64,000 nucleotides of DNA, from assembly GCF_013342145.1 (NCBI RefSeq), contig NZ_JABUQZ010000001.1, positions 3,844,001-3,908,000 on the forward strand, in the 5' to 3' direction. The stretch comes from Haloterrigena gelatinilytica (GTDB lineage Archaea; Halobacteriota; Halobacteria; Halobacteriales; Natrialbaceae). Position 1 is the first letter of the stretch, and each line of letters begins with the position of its first letter. Under the pieces are notes generated by a model, which saw nothing but the letters and a program-made list of their open reading frames with translations, ran no database searches and was not told where the DNA came from. Shown piece by piece: positions 52,120 through 59,771 of this stretch. The position numbers and the translations under genes were made by a program.

Positions 52120-52563
52120 CTATTCGGCCTCGAGTTCGTCGAACAGCGCCGTTACCCGCCGTTCGACCTCGTCGCGGATCTCGCGGACCCGGTCGGGCCC
52201 CTTCCCGCCGGGATCCTCGAGCGCCCAGTCGCGGACGTCGACGTCCTCGCCGACCGTCCCGACGTCCAGCGTCGAACAGCCCATCGTCGCGACGTAGTCG
52301 CAGGATCGCAGCTCGGCCGCCGTGATCTCCCGCGGCGCGCGATCGGAGAGGTCGAAGCCGGCGTCGGCCATCGCCTCGAGGACGCCGTCGTGGACCGCGT
52401 CGGCGGGATCGGTCCCGCCGGTCAGAATCTCGACGCGGTCCTCGAGGCCGCGGGCCTCGCGTTCGCGCTCGGCGAAGGCGGTGGCCATCTGGGAGCGGCC
52501 GGCGTTGCGGACGCACATGAGGGCGATACGGGTCGTGTCGGTGGAATCGGTGGTGGATGTCAT
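52120..52563 (-). CDS. arsC: Arsenate reductase / low-molecular-weight phosphatase family
   Basis: A 147-residue protein of the LMW protein-tyrosine-phosphatase fold. ALMCVRNAGRSQMA holds the CX5R anion loop with C17 and R23. The thioredoxin-coupled ArsC cysteines correspond to C87 and C95 in ELRSCDYVATMGCS, and the DWALEDPGGKGPDRVREIRDEVE block is typical of arsenate reductases. It converts arsenate to arsenite, which the adjacent Acr3 exports. It follows acr3 after 15 bp in the ars operon. Confidence 0.9.
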   Translation of the reverse strand: MTSTTDSTDTTRIALMCVRNAGRSQMATAFAEREREARGLEDRVEILTGGTDPADAVHDGVLEAMADAGFDLSDRAPREITAAELRSCDYVATMGCSTLDVGTVGEDVDVRDWALEDPGGKGPDRVREIRDEVERRVTALFDELEAE

Positions 52564-52578
52564 CGGTCTCGGTATCGG

Positions 52579-53739
52579 TTAGTCGTCGGTGGGCGTCTCT
52601 CGAGTCGATACGGTCGGTTCGCCGGCGCCGCGGCCGCCCCAGTCCAGTTTCCGCTGGAAGTACAGCGCGACGTGGACCAGCGCGAGTAACACGGGGACCT
52701 CGATGAGCGGGCCGACGACGGTCGCGAAGGCGACGCCGGAGCCGACGCCGAACACCGCCACGGCGACGGCGATCGCGAGTTCGAAGTTGTTCGAGGCCGC
52801 GGTGAAGCCGATGGCCGTCGTCGTCGAGTAGTCGGCGCCGACGCCTCGACCCATGCCGAAGCTCACGAGGAACATGACGACGAAGTAGATCGTCAGCGGG
52901 ACGGCGATCAGCAGCACGTCCGCGGGCGCGGCGACGATGTTCTCGCCCTGTGTGGCGAACATCACGACGACGGTAAACAGCAGGGCGACTAGCGTGAGCG
53001 GATCGATCGTCGGGACGAACTCCTCGTCGTACCACTCCTCGCTCTTCGCTCGCGTGCCGACGTATCGGGTGAGGATTCCCCCGGCGAAGGGGATGCCGAG
53101 GAAGACGACGATCGCCCAGAACACCTGTTCGGGCGTCACGTTGAACGTCGTGATTTCGGCGGCGAGCGACTCCATGCCGAGTACCGGCGGCAGGAACAGG
53201 GCGAAAAACCAGACGTAGACGCCGTAGGTGACGATCTGGAAGAGACTGTTGAAGGCGACCAACCCGGTCACGTACTCGGTCGATCCCTCCGCCAGTTCGT
53301 TCCAGACGAGCACCATCGCGATACACCGGGCCATCCCGATGAACACGAGTCCCAGAAAGTACTCGGGTCGCGCGGGCAGGCCGGGAACGAGGCCGCTGAA
53401 GAAGAACACCGCGAGCCCGAACATCAGCGTCGGGCCGATCAGCCAGTTCTGGACGAGGCTCAACCCGAGCACGCGCCAGTTGCGAAACACCGTCGGGAGC
53501 CGCCCGTAGTCCGCCTTCGCCAGCGGCGGGTACATCATGGCGACGAGCCCGATCTCCACGAGGTGGAGTTCCTGGATCGGCTCGGTCACCGACGGCGCCG
53601 CGTAGCCGAGGCCGACGCCGACGGCCATCGCGGCGAAGATCCAGACGGTCAGGTACTTGTCGAGGAAGTCCATCGACTGCGGATCGCCGCAGCCCTCGCA
53701 GTCGCAGTCCGGGCCGTGTTCGCGAGTCGCGTTACTCAT
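52579..53739 (-). CDS. acr3: Arsenite exporter Acr3
   Basis: A 386-residue permease of the ACR3 family with ten membrane helices. Signature text: FLDKYLTVWIFAAMAVGVGLGY, VEIGLVAMMYPPLAKADY, GLVFIGMARCIAMVLVWNELAEG (conserved cysteine for arsenite) and TTAIGFTAASNNFELAIAVA. The N-terminus carries extra cysteines in DCDCEGCGD. It exports arsenite, working with ArsC and under ArsR. It overlaps arsR by 8 bp. Confidence 0.95.
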   Translation of the reverse strand: MSNATREHGPDCDCEGCGDPQSMDFLDKYLTVWIFAAMAVGVGLGYAAPSVTEPIQELHLVEIGLVAMMYPPLAKADYGRLPTVFRNWRVLGLSLVQNWLIGPTLMFGLAVFFFSGLVPGLPARPEYFLGLVFIGMARCIAMVLVWNELAEGSTEYVTGLVAFNSLFQIVTYGVYVWFFALFLPPVLGMESLAAEITTFNVTPEQVFWAIVVFLGIPFAGGILTRYVGTRAKSEEWYDEEFVPTIDPLTLVALLFTVVVMFATQGENIVAAPADVLLIAVPLTIYFVVMFLVSFGMGRGVGADYSTTTAIGFTAASNNFELAIAVAVAVFGVGSGVAFATVVGPLIEVPVLLALVHVALYFQRKLDWGGRGAGEPTVSTRETPTDD

Positions 53740-54130
53740 CGCTGACGCTCCCCTCGAGGACCGTCACGAGCGCGACGGCGCGGTTGGTCGCCCGGTACTT
53801 CTTCCAGCGGCCGTCCTTCCGGGCGTCGACCAGCCCCGCGTCGACGAGGTTCGAGAGGGCGTGGCTGAGCCCGCTCTCGCTGACGTCGACGACCGCGTTG
53901 AGCTCGCAGACGCACAGCTCCTCGCCGGCCGCCACGAGGACGCGAACGAGCGCGTAGCGCGTCTCGTTGGCCAGCGCCGAGAGCACGTCCAGTTCAGTTT
54001 CGACTCGAGCCGTCCCGATCGTCTCCTCGAGCGCGTCGAGCTCCGCGAGGCGACACTCGAGGTCCTCGCTTCGGCACTCGCCGAGCTCGTCCTCGAGGTA
54101 TCGCTGTAGTCGGTCCGTCGCTTGTGCCAT
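53732..54130 (-). CDS. arsR: ArsR-family arsenic-responsive repressor
   Basis: A 132-residue winged-helix repressor. The ELCVCELNAVVDVSESGLSHALSNLVDAGLVDARKDGRWKKY block is the DNA-binding core; the CVC cysteines at its start are the arsenite-sensing site in classical ArsR. The first 45 residues are a helical extension. It would repress the arsR-acr3-arsC operon and release on arsenite. A TTAATTGAA box at 54152-54160 lies 27 bp upstream. It is encoded first in the operon and overlaps acr3 by 8 bp. Confidence 0.93.
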   Translation of the reverse strand: MAQATDRLQRYLEDELGECRSEDLECRLAELDALEETIGTARVETELDVLSALANETRYALVRVLVAAGEELCVCELNAVVDVSESGLSHALSNLVDAGLVDARKDGRWKKYRATNRAVALVTVLEGSVSDE

Positions 54131-54564
54131 CGGGAATGAGTTGAGAAGCCATTCAATTAACTATTCCGGGTGATATCATTGGAGCCGAATAGTGGGCCGA
54201 TATACCAGTTATCGACCGCCACCAGAATCCTTCCAGTTGAGCTATTACTAAACCATTCCATGGGAACAGACCGAGCCGACGACCCGCGTCCCGTTCGAAC
54301 GACTCCCGCTCGAGCGAGCGAGAGCGGCCGACGGCAACGCGACGGAACGGCGTTTACCGGCGCGTTCGGAAACAAAACGGGGAGCTCGGACCTCCTCTTC
54401 GTCGAGGGACGGCTCCCGGAATCCGACGGCCGGCTCCGGTTCGACGAGCCGCCGTCCCGACAGCTCGAGCGCCGTCTGGCGACCCTCGAGTCGGAACCGG
54501 AGCGGCGCGGCCGTGACCGTCGACGCCGCGGTCGCGATCGAGTAGCCGACGTCGGAGACGCGAC
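54131..54564. other. Gap between phoU and the ars operon, no gene accepted
   Basis: A 434-bp stretch. The part next to arsR (to about 54250) is AT-rich and carries its promoter. The rest is GC-rich; a plus-strand frame from 54170 to 54571 (133 codons) is arginine-rich, lacks acidic haloarchaeal composition and overlaps the phoU end, so it is not accepted. This gap is the junction between the pst and ars blocks. Confidence 0.6.
54152..54160 (-). promoter_or_regulatory. TATA-like box for the ars operon
   Basis: TTAATTGAA on the minus strand, centred about 27 bp before the arsR ATG at 54130: leaderless spacing. The surrounding AT-rich stretch up to about 54240 is where an ArsR operator would be sought. 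Confidence 0.55.
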
Positions 54565-55242
54565 TCAGTAGATCAGTTGGTCGTCGTTTTCGACCATGTA
54601 CAGCGTCCGCGCGGCGATGTTGACCGCGTGGTCGCCGACCCGCTCTAGGTCCCGGATCGTCAGCAACATCCGGGAGACCTCGTCGGAGAGCGCGTCGGGC
54701 GTGAGTCCGATCTCCGCTTCGAGTTCGGTCTCGAGGAGGTCCCGGACGACGAACTCGCTGGCGCTCTCGCAGCGGCGGTCGATCTCGTCGTCCTCGGTCG
54801 CGACGTCGCGGGCGCCGGCCGCGTCGTCGGCGGCGTAGGCCGCCATCGCCGCCTCGACCATCTCGACGACCCGCTCGCCGATGTAGCCGATGTCGACGTC
54901 GGCGTAGCGCCGCCGTTCGGCCCGCCGGGCGTACTCGGCGAGGTTGACGGCGAGGTCGGCGATCCGTTCGAGGTCGGTGATGATCTTGAACGAGGCGGCG
55001 ACGACGCGCAGGTCGGTGGCGACCGGCTGCTGGAGCGCGACCAACTCGATACACGCCTGCTCGATCTCGAGGTAGCGTTCGTTGATCGCGTGATCGCCCG
55101 TGATCACGGCGGTCGCGAGGTTCTCGTCCTGGGTCTCGAGGGCCGCAAGCGCCTGCTCGAGGCGCTCGCAGACGCGGTCGCTCATCTCGAGGACGTCCTC
55201 GCGCAGCCGCCGGAGTTGCCGCTGGTACTCGTCCCGGGGCAT
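54565..55242 (-). CDS. phoU: Phosphate signalling protein PhoU
   Basis: A 225-residue protein of two PhoU three-helix repeats: RDEYQRQLRRLREDVLEMSDRVCERLEQALAAL, LQQPVATDLRVVAASFKIITDLERIADLAVNLAEYARR (repeat 1) and SRMLLTIRDLERVGDHAVNIAARTLYMVE (repeat 2). The E/D-rich tails of the helices bind metals. PhoU links transporter state to gene control. It is 6 bp downstream of pstB. A second PhoU-type protein with an AbrB domain is encoded divergently at 56303. Confidence 0.95.
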   Translation of the reverse strand: MPRDEYQRQLRRLREDVLEMSDRVCERLEQALAALETQDENLATAVITGDHAINERYLEIEQACIELVALQQPVATDLRVVAASFKIITDLERIADLAVNLAEYARRAERRRYADVDIGYIGERVVEMVEAAMAAYAADDAAGARDVATEDDEIDRRCESASEFVVRDLLETELEAEIGLTPDALSDEVSRMLLTIRDLERVGDHAVNIAARTLYMVENDDQLIY

Positions 55243-55248
55243 CGCCGG

Positions 55249-56097
55249 TCAGCCGAACTTGCCGGTGATGTAGTCCTCGACGCGGTCGTGCTCGGGGTTC
55301 TCGAAGATCTTCTCGGTGTCGTCGAACTCGACGAGTTCTCCGCCGGTGAGGAAGACCGCCGTCTTATCGGAGATGCGGGCGGCCTGCTGCATGTTGTGGG
55401 TGACGACGACGACGGTGTACTCCTCGGATAACTCCTCGATCAGCTCCTCGATCTTCGCGGTGGCGATCGGATCCAGCGCCGACGCGGGCTCGTCCATCAG
55501 GAGGACCTCCGGATCGGGGGCGATCGCTCGAGCGATACAGAGTCGCTGCTGTTGACCGCCCGAGAGATCCAGTCCGCTCGAGTCGAGTTGACCCTCGACT
55601 TCCTCGAGGAGGGCCGCCCGCTCGAGGGCCCGCTCGACCTTCGCGTCGACGTTCTCGTCTTTCCCCTGGACCTTCAGCCCGAAGGCAACGTTGTCCCGAA
55701 TGCTCTTCGGAAACGGGTTGGGTTTCTGGAAGACCATCCCGATCTTCCGGCGTAAGGCGACGGGGTCGACGTCGTCGTCGTAGACGTTCTTCCCGTTGAA
55801 GTACAGATCCCCGTCGACGCGGGCGATGTCGATGAGGTCGTTCATGCGGTTGATCGAGCGTAGGAACGTCGACTTCCCACAGCCCGACGGCCCGATGAGC
55901 GCGGTTACCTCCCCCTCGGGAATCTCCATGTCGATGCTCTGGAGCGCCTGATCGTCGCCGTAGTAGACGTCGAGATCCCGCGCCTCGAGCGCGATCGATT
56001 CCGGCTCGGTTCCGGCTCGCGTCTCGGTCGTCGACTCCGGTTCCGCGACCGTCTCGTCGGGAGCGTGCAGTGACCCGGTCGGTGCGTCCAATCCCAT
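55249..56097 (-). CDS. pstB: Phosphate ABC transporter ATPase PstB
   Basis: A 282-residue ABC ATPase: Walker [24 protein letters not shown], the PstB-type [18 protein letters not shown], signature [14 protein letters not shown], Walker [14 protein letters not shown]. The first 34 residues are an acidic extension before [22 protein letters not shown]-like AGTATTTAGT at 56121-56130 is 28 bp upstream. It is separated from pstSCA by the ars operon, about 4.5 kb away. Confidence 0.95.
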   Translation of the reverse strand: MGLDAPTGSLHAPDETVAEPESTTETRAGTEPESIALEARDLDVYYGDDQALQSIDMEIPEGEVTALIGPSGCGKSTFLRSINRMNDLIDIARVDGDLYFNGKNVYDDDVDPVALRRKIGMVFQKPNPFPKSIRDNVAFGLKVQGKDENVDAKVERALERAALLEEVEGQLDSSGLDLSGGQQQRLCIARAIAPDPEVLLMDEPASALDPIATAKIEELIEELSEEYTVVVVTHNMQQAARISDKTAVFLTGGELVEFDDTEKIFENPEHDRVEDYITGKFG

Positions 56098-56120
56098 TTG
56101 GGTCCGCTACCGGTGGGGTA

Positions 56121-56130
56121 ACTAAATACT
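56121..56130 (-). promoter_or_regulatory. TATA-like box for pstB-phoU
   Basis: AGTATTTAGT on the minus strand, centred about 28 bp before the pstB ATG; leaderless spacing, separate from the pstS promoter. Confidence 0.55.
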
Positions 56131-56140
56131 CCGCTATGTT

Positions 56141-56152
56141 CTCTATATAGAG
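56141..56152. promoter_or_regulatory. Perfect palindrome in the pstB/regulator divergent region
   Basis: CTCTATATAGAG, a 12-bp perfect palindrome directly upstream of the pstB TATA-like box, inside a 205-bp AT-rich divergent region. It may be an operator or simply a second core promoter element. Confidence 0.45.
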
Positions 56153-56271
56153 ATATATTTGTGTACTGTTATTGGGGTACGAGTATGTTTTGGTGTAGAC
56201 AAAATATACGGGAATATAGCGATACTGGGCCCAAATACGCGACTATAGGTTTTCTCAATAGACTCGGGTAG

Positions 56272-56278
56272 ATTTATG
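56272..56278 (+). promoter_or_regulatory. TATA-like box for the AbrB-PhoU regulator gene
   Basis: ATTTATG, centred about 28 bp before the ATG at 56303; leaderless spacing. Confidence 0.55.
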
Positions 56279-56302
56279 TTGTATCCATAGAAAGCGCCAC
56301 AT

Positions 56303-57298
56303 ATGGAGACCCGAAAGGTCCAGGTGACCGGCGGATCGACGTACACGGTGTCGCTTCCGAAGACGTGGGCTACCGACAACGATATCAGTAGCGGCGCGAC
56401 GGTCGAGATCTACTCGGAGGACGATACGCTGCTCGTCACCCCCCAGCGCGAGGCCGACCACCAGGAGGGGACGCTCGACGTCTCCACCCTCGAGGACGAA
56501 CAGCTCGTCCGGGCCGTCCTGACGATGTACGTCAGCGGCTTCGACGTCATCCGCCTCGAATCGGGCCGCATCACGACCGACCAGCGACGGGCGATCCGCA
56601 GCGCCGTGCAGGGACTGGTCGGCGTCGAGGTCGTCGAGGAGGGAACGGAGAGCGTCGTCATTCAGGACCTACTCGACTCCTCGGAGCTGTCGATCGTCAA
56701 CGCGGTGACGCGCATGCGCCTGATCGCGACCTCGATGCTCGAGGACGCCGTCACGGCGCTGGTCGAGAACGACGACGACATCGCCCAGGACGTCATCGAG
56801 CGCGACGACGACGTCGACCGCCTCTTCCTCGTCGTCTCGCGGATCTTCCGCGCGACGCTGCGTTCCCCGCGGGCCGCGGAGGGACTCGGCGTCTCCCGCG
56901 AGGACTGCTTCGACTTCCACTCGAGCGCCCGCCAGCTCGAGCGGGTCGCCGACCACGCCGTCAAGATCAGCCAGATCGCGAAGAAGCTCGACGAGATCCC
57001 CGAGCGCGTCGCCGAGGCGCTGCTGGAGGTTCACGCCGACGTCGCGACTATCCTCGAGAAATCGATGGACGCCCTGTTCGCCGAGGACAGCGACGAAGCG
57101 ACCGACCTCGGTCACGACGCCCTCGCGTCGGTCCGGGAGATCGACGAACACACCCGCCGCATCGACGACATGCTCCGTGAACTCGAGCCGGTGCAGGCCC
57201 AGTCGCTGGGGCTGATCGTCGACTCGCTGTCCCGGAGCGCCGACTACGGCGGCAACATCGCCGAGACGGCCCTCCAGAAGGCCGCGCCGCGGCCGTAG
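56303..57298 (+). CDS. AbrB-PhoU fusion regulator
   Basis: A 331-residue protein. Residues 1-50 are an AbrB/SpoVT swapped-hairpin DNA-binding domain (METRKVQVTGGSTYTVSLPKTWA, GATVEIYSEDDTLLVTP). Residues about 120-331 form two PhoU-like helical repeats (VTRMRLIATSMLEDAVTALVE, HSSARQLERVADHAVKISQIAKKL, LVDSLSRSADYGGNIAETAL). Such fusions are common in haloarchaea and are thought to control phosphate genes. It is divergent from pstB over a palindrome-bearing region, so it is a strong candidate regulator of the pst genes; that link is inference. Confidence 0.92.
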   Translation: METRKVQVTGGSTYTVSLPKTWATDNDISSGATVEIYSEDDTLLVTPQREADHQEGTLDVSTLEDEQLVRAVLTMYVSGFDVIRLESGRITTDQRRAIRSAVQGLVGVEVVEEGTESVVIQDLLDSSELSIVNAVTRMRLIATSMLEDAVTALVENDDDIAQDVIERDDDVDRLFLVVSRIFRATLRSPRAAEGLGVSREDCFDFHSSARQLERVADHAVKISQIAKKLDEIPERVAEALLEVHADVATILEKSMDALFAEDSDEATDLGHDALASVREIDEHTRRIDDMLRELEPVQAQSLGLIVDSLSRSADYGGNIAETALQKAAPRP

Positions 57299-57523
57299 CG
57301 CCCGCCGACTCCCCCGCGAGTTCCGTTTTGCTCTCCGCTTTCCGTGACGGGTCCGTCTCCGTCGTATCCCGGCAGCGCGCGGCGCACTCAGAGCGCGAGC
57401 AAGCTCGGCGGAACGAAGACGCTCACGACGACCGCGGTCTCGACGTCGCGAGCGTACCGATCGGGCGGCCGTCCCGCGCCCCCGACGCGCTTTTCTCGAG
57501 CGCGTCCCTTTCCACGCGTACCC

Positions 57524-58519
57524 GTGTCCGCGTCCGTCTCGGAGTTCGCGTTCGAACTCGAACTGTGCGCCCGTCTCGAGGGGCGCCGCGAGGAAATCGT
57601 CGCCCGCCAGCTCGGCGCGAGCGTCGCCGACCCCGGCGGGCGGATCCTCGACGTCGTCCGCGTCGAGCCCGGCCCCGAGCTCGACGAGCGCGCCGCGATC
57701 ACGAGCGAGGCGATCCCCGACGCGGCGATCGCGGCCGACGTCGGCACCGGCCGGGCTCGCTACTGGAAGGACGCCTTCGACTGCCACCCCGACCGCGCAC
57801 AGCGGGCGATGGAGCGCGCCTGCGAGGTCGGCTTCTTCGAACGCGAACTCCGGAACGGGCGCGACTACGTCCGGCAGACCGCCCGGTATCCCGACTGGTA
57901 CGGCCGCATCGTCGGCATCGAGAACAAACCCGATCTCGAGCGGCCGGGCGACCTCGAGGCGCAGTTGCGGACCGACGTCAGCCTCGCGCTGGTCGACGAG
58001 ATCGTGCTGGCGACCGAGAGTTACGTTACGCGCGCGCACCTGCACAGGATCCCGGACGAGGTCGGCGTCTGGCGGGTCCACCGCGACGCCGACGCGTCGT
58101 CGCTCGAGATCGAGGTCGTCCGTGAACCGACGCGACTTCCCGTCGATCGGCCGGGAATCGAGCCGCTCGAGTCTCACCCCGGCCGGACCGAGATCGACGT
58201 CGTCGACGCCGACGCGAAGGCGCGAGCGCGCCGGCGCCTCGCCGAACGCGCCTACGGCAAGGGCTGGCGGACCTACGGCTTCCCCGACTGCGGGGCCTGC
58301 CGGTCCGACGACTCGAGCGGCGCGACGCTGCCCGACTGCGCCTGGAAGGGGCGCGTCGTCGACGCGCGGTCGGAGTGCGGGCCGTCCTGTGAGGGGTACG
58401 ATCCCCGGCCGTCGGACGCCGACGTCGACCTCGAGGCCGAGCGCGACCGCCGAACGCCCTGGGTGGCCCGGCCGGAGGGGACGCAGCGCCGGCAGTCCGG
58501 ACTCGATCAGTTCGGCTAA
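57524..58519 (+). CDS. DUF5787-like protein; predicted PD-(D/E)xK nuclease with Cys cluster
   Basis: A 331-residue protein from a GTG start. Visible is PDWYGRIVGIENKPD: P123-D124, then E133-N-K135, which is the spacing of a PD-(D/E)xK nuclease core, followed by a helix with Q147 (LEAQLRTDVSLAL) as in RecB-type nucleases. The C-terminus carries a cysteine cluster: C256 and C259 in CGAC, C272, C285 and C289, which could bind zinc or an FeS cluster. It matches the haloarchaeal DUF5787 family as I know it, function unassigned. The 225 bp before it hold no recognised gene. Nuclease activity is inferred from these motifs alone. Confidence 0.75.
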   Translation: MSASVSEFAFELELCARLEGRREEIVARQLGASVADPGGRILDVVRVEPGPELDERAAITSEAIPDAAIAADVGTGRARYWKDAFDCHPDRAQRAMERACEVGFFERELRNGRDYVRQTARYPDWYGRIVGIENKPDLERPGDLEAQLRTDVSLALVDEIVLATESYVTRAHLHRIPDEVGVWRVHRDADASSLEIEVVREPTRLPVDRPGIEPLESHPGRTEIDVVDADAKARARRRLAERAYGKGWRTYGFPDCGACRSDDSSGATLPDCAWKGRVVDARSECGPSCEGYDPRPSDADVDLEAERDRRTPWVARPEGTQRRQSGLDQFG

Positions 58520-58609
58520 ATCGGACCGTTCGGCGAGAGACCCGCTGCGATCCGTCGTTCTACTCTCCGCAGTGTCTAGCTTAAGCTGTTGGATGTGCTA
58601 TGTTTGAAC

Positions 58610-59044
58610 ATGGCGAGGAAGACACTCGTTCCGGTCGACGGCTCACCGCAGGCCGACGCGGCGCTTCGATACGCGCTGGAAGAGTTTCCGGAGGCGGAGA
58701 TCACTGTCCTCCACGTGATCCGGCTCCCGAAGGGCTACTGGTCGGTTCTGGCCGAATCGGAAACGGAGTTCCCCGGACACGAGCGAGCGGAGGAGCACGC
58801 TCGCACGCTCCTGGAAGCGGCCGAGAACACCGCATCCTCCTTCGACCATTCCGTCGATACGACGATCGAAAGAGGCGATCCGTCGCGGGAAATCGTCGAC
58901 TACGCCGTCGCGAACGGCGTCGACCAGATCGTCATGGGCAGTCACGGACGGCAAGGCGCCAGTCGGCTCCTGTTCGGAAGCGTCGCGGAATCGGTCGTTC
59001 GACGCGCTCCGATGACCGTCGTCGTCGTCCACGAGGCTAGCTGA
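58610..59044 (+). CDS. Universal stress protein, UspA family
   Basis: A 144-residue UspA protein. The opening MARKTLVPVDGSPQADAALRYAL, the strand ITVLHVI, and the ATP-binding loop GSHGRQGASRLLFGSVAESVVRRAPMTVVVV (G-2x-G-9x-G-S pattern) are complete, so it is probably an ATP-binding member. A CTTAAGCT patch about 27 bp upstream may be its TATA element. A single gene, divergent in function from its neighbours; Usp paralogues are numerous in haloarchaea. Confidence 0.92.
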   Translation: MARKTLVPVDGSPQADAALRYALEEFPEAEITVLHVIRLPKGYWSVLAESETEFPGHERAEEHARTLLEAAENTASSFDHSVDTTIERGDPSREIVDYAVANGVDQIVMGSHGRQGASRLLFGSVAESVVRRAPMTVVVVHEAS

Positions 59045-59116
59045 CCGTCCTGCCCCGAGAACTAACTCGAGTGAGGGCCCGCGGGCGGGGGCCGCTACGG
59101 CCGCGTTTCCGGCCGC

Positions 59117-59662
59117 TCATTCGTCGTCGCTCTCGCCGCTCTTGACGACCCGGAACCCACCGGTGAACTCCTCGCCGTCGGCGTCGCGGCTGCCGTAGCG
59201 ATACGCGCCCGGGACGGTGAAGAGCCGGTCGAACTCGTCGCCGTCGGACCGCTCCTCGACCGTCTCTTCGTCGACCTCCTGGTCCCAGATACACCGCTCG
59301 GGGATGTCGATCGGGTAGGGTTCCGTACTCGAGCCCGCCCACTCCCAGACGAGGAGCGTCTCCGGATCGATCTCGAACGCCGCGGGCTCGAAGCCCCCTC
59401 CCTCGGGATCGACGGTGATCGTCACCTCCCCTTGGCCGGTGTGGTCCTCGAGATCGGCCTCTTCGAGGGCCGCCGACGCGCTGCGCTCCGTCGTCTCGTT
59501 CGACTCGTCGGCTCCGTCCGAGCCGTCGTCGGATTCGGCGGAAGCGTTGGCGCCGTCCGAACTGTCGGGATCGTCGGCGTCGCTCCCGTCCTCGCCGAGA
59601 CAGCCCGCAATCGCGGCGACTGCCGCGGTCGTTCCGACCACGCGCCGTCTGGTCCACTCCAT
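59117..59662 (-). CDS. Cupredoxin-like Tat lipoprotein lacking obvious copper ligands
   Basis: A 181-residue secreted protein: Tat-like RRR start, lipobox IAGC (cysteine 21), then an acidic Asp/Ser/Gly/Glu linker to about residue 75. The rest resembles halocyanin: VTITVDPEGGGFEPAAFEIDPETLLVWEWAGSSTEPYPI and FTVPGAYRYGSRDADGEEFTGGFRVV. In halocyanin the second block carries the Cys-His-Met ligands; here they are replaced (YGS, D, F). A lone C is in PERCIWD. It may be a structural or redox-inactive relative. Confidence 0.75.
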   Translation of the reverse strand: MEWTRRRVVGTTAAVAAIAGCLGEDGSDADDPDSSDGANASAESDDGSDGADESNETTERSASAALEEADLEDHTGQGEVTITVDPEGGGFEPAAFEIDPETLLVWEWAGSSTEPYPIDIPERCIWDQEVDEETVEERSDGDEFDRLFTVPGAYRYGSRDADGEEFTGGFRVVKSGESDDE

Positions 59663-59771
59663 AGGAACCGATGCGACCTCGAGACCCTTGAGGGTCGGGC
59701 CGGCAACGGTCCGGCGGCGACGGGGAACGGTCGACGAGCTCTCGAAATCGCCCGATTCGGCTCCGTTGCCG

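Noticed and set aside
54170..54571. 133-codon plus-strand frame between arsR and phoU
   Set aside because: Arginine-rich, not acidic, overlaps the phoU end, and no start or promoter fits; treated as non-coding.
57388..57747. Minus-strand frame overlapping the start of the DUF5787-like gene
   Set aside because: Ser/Arg-rich antisense of a recognised protein; the hydrophobic tail at its end is too short to support a gene.
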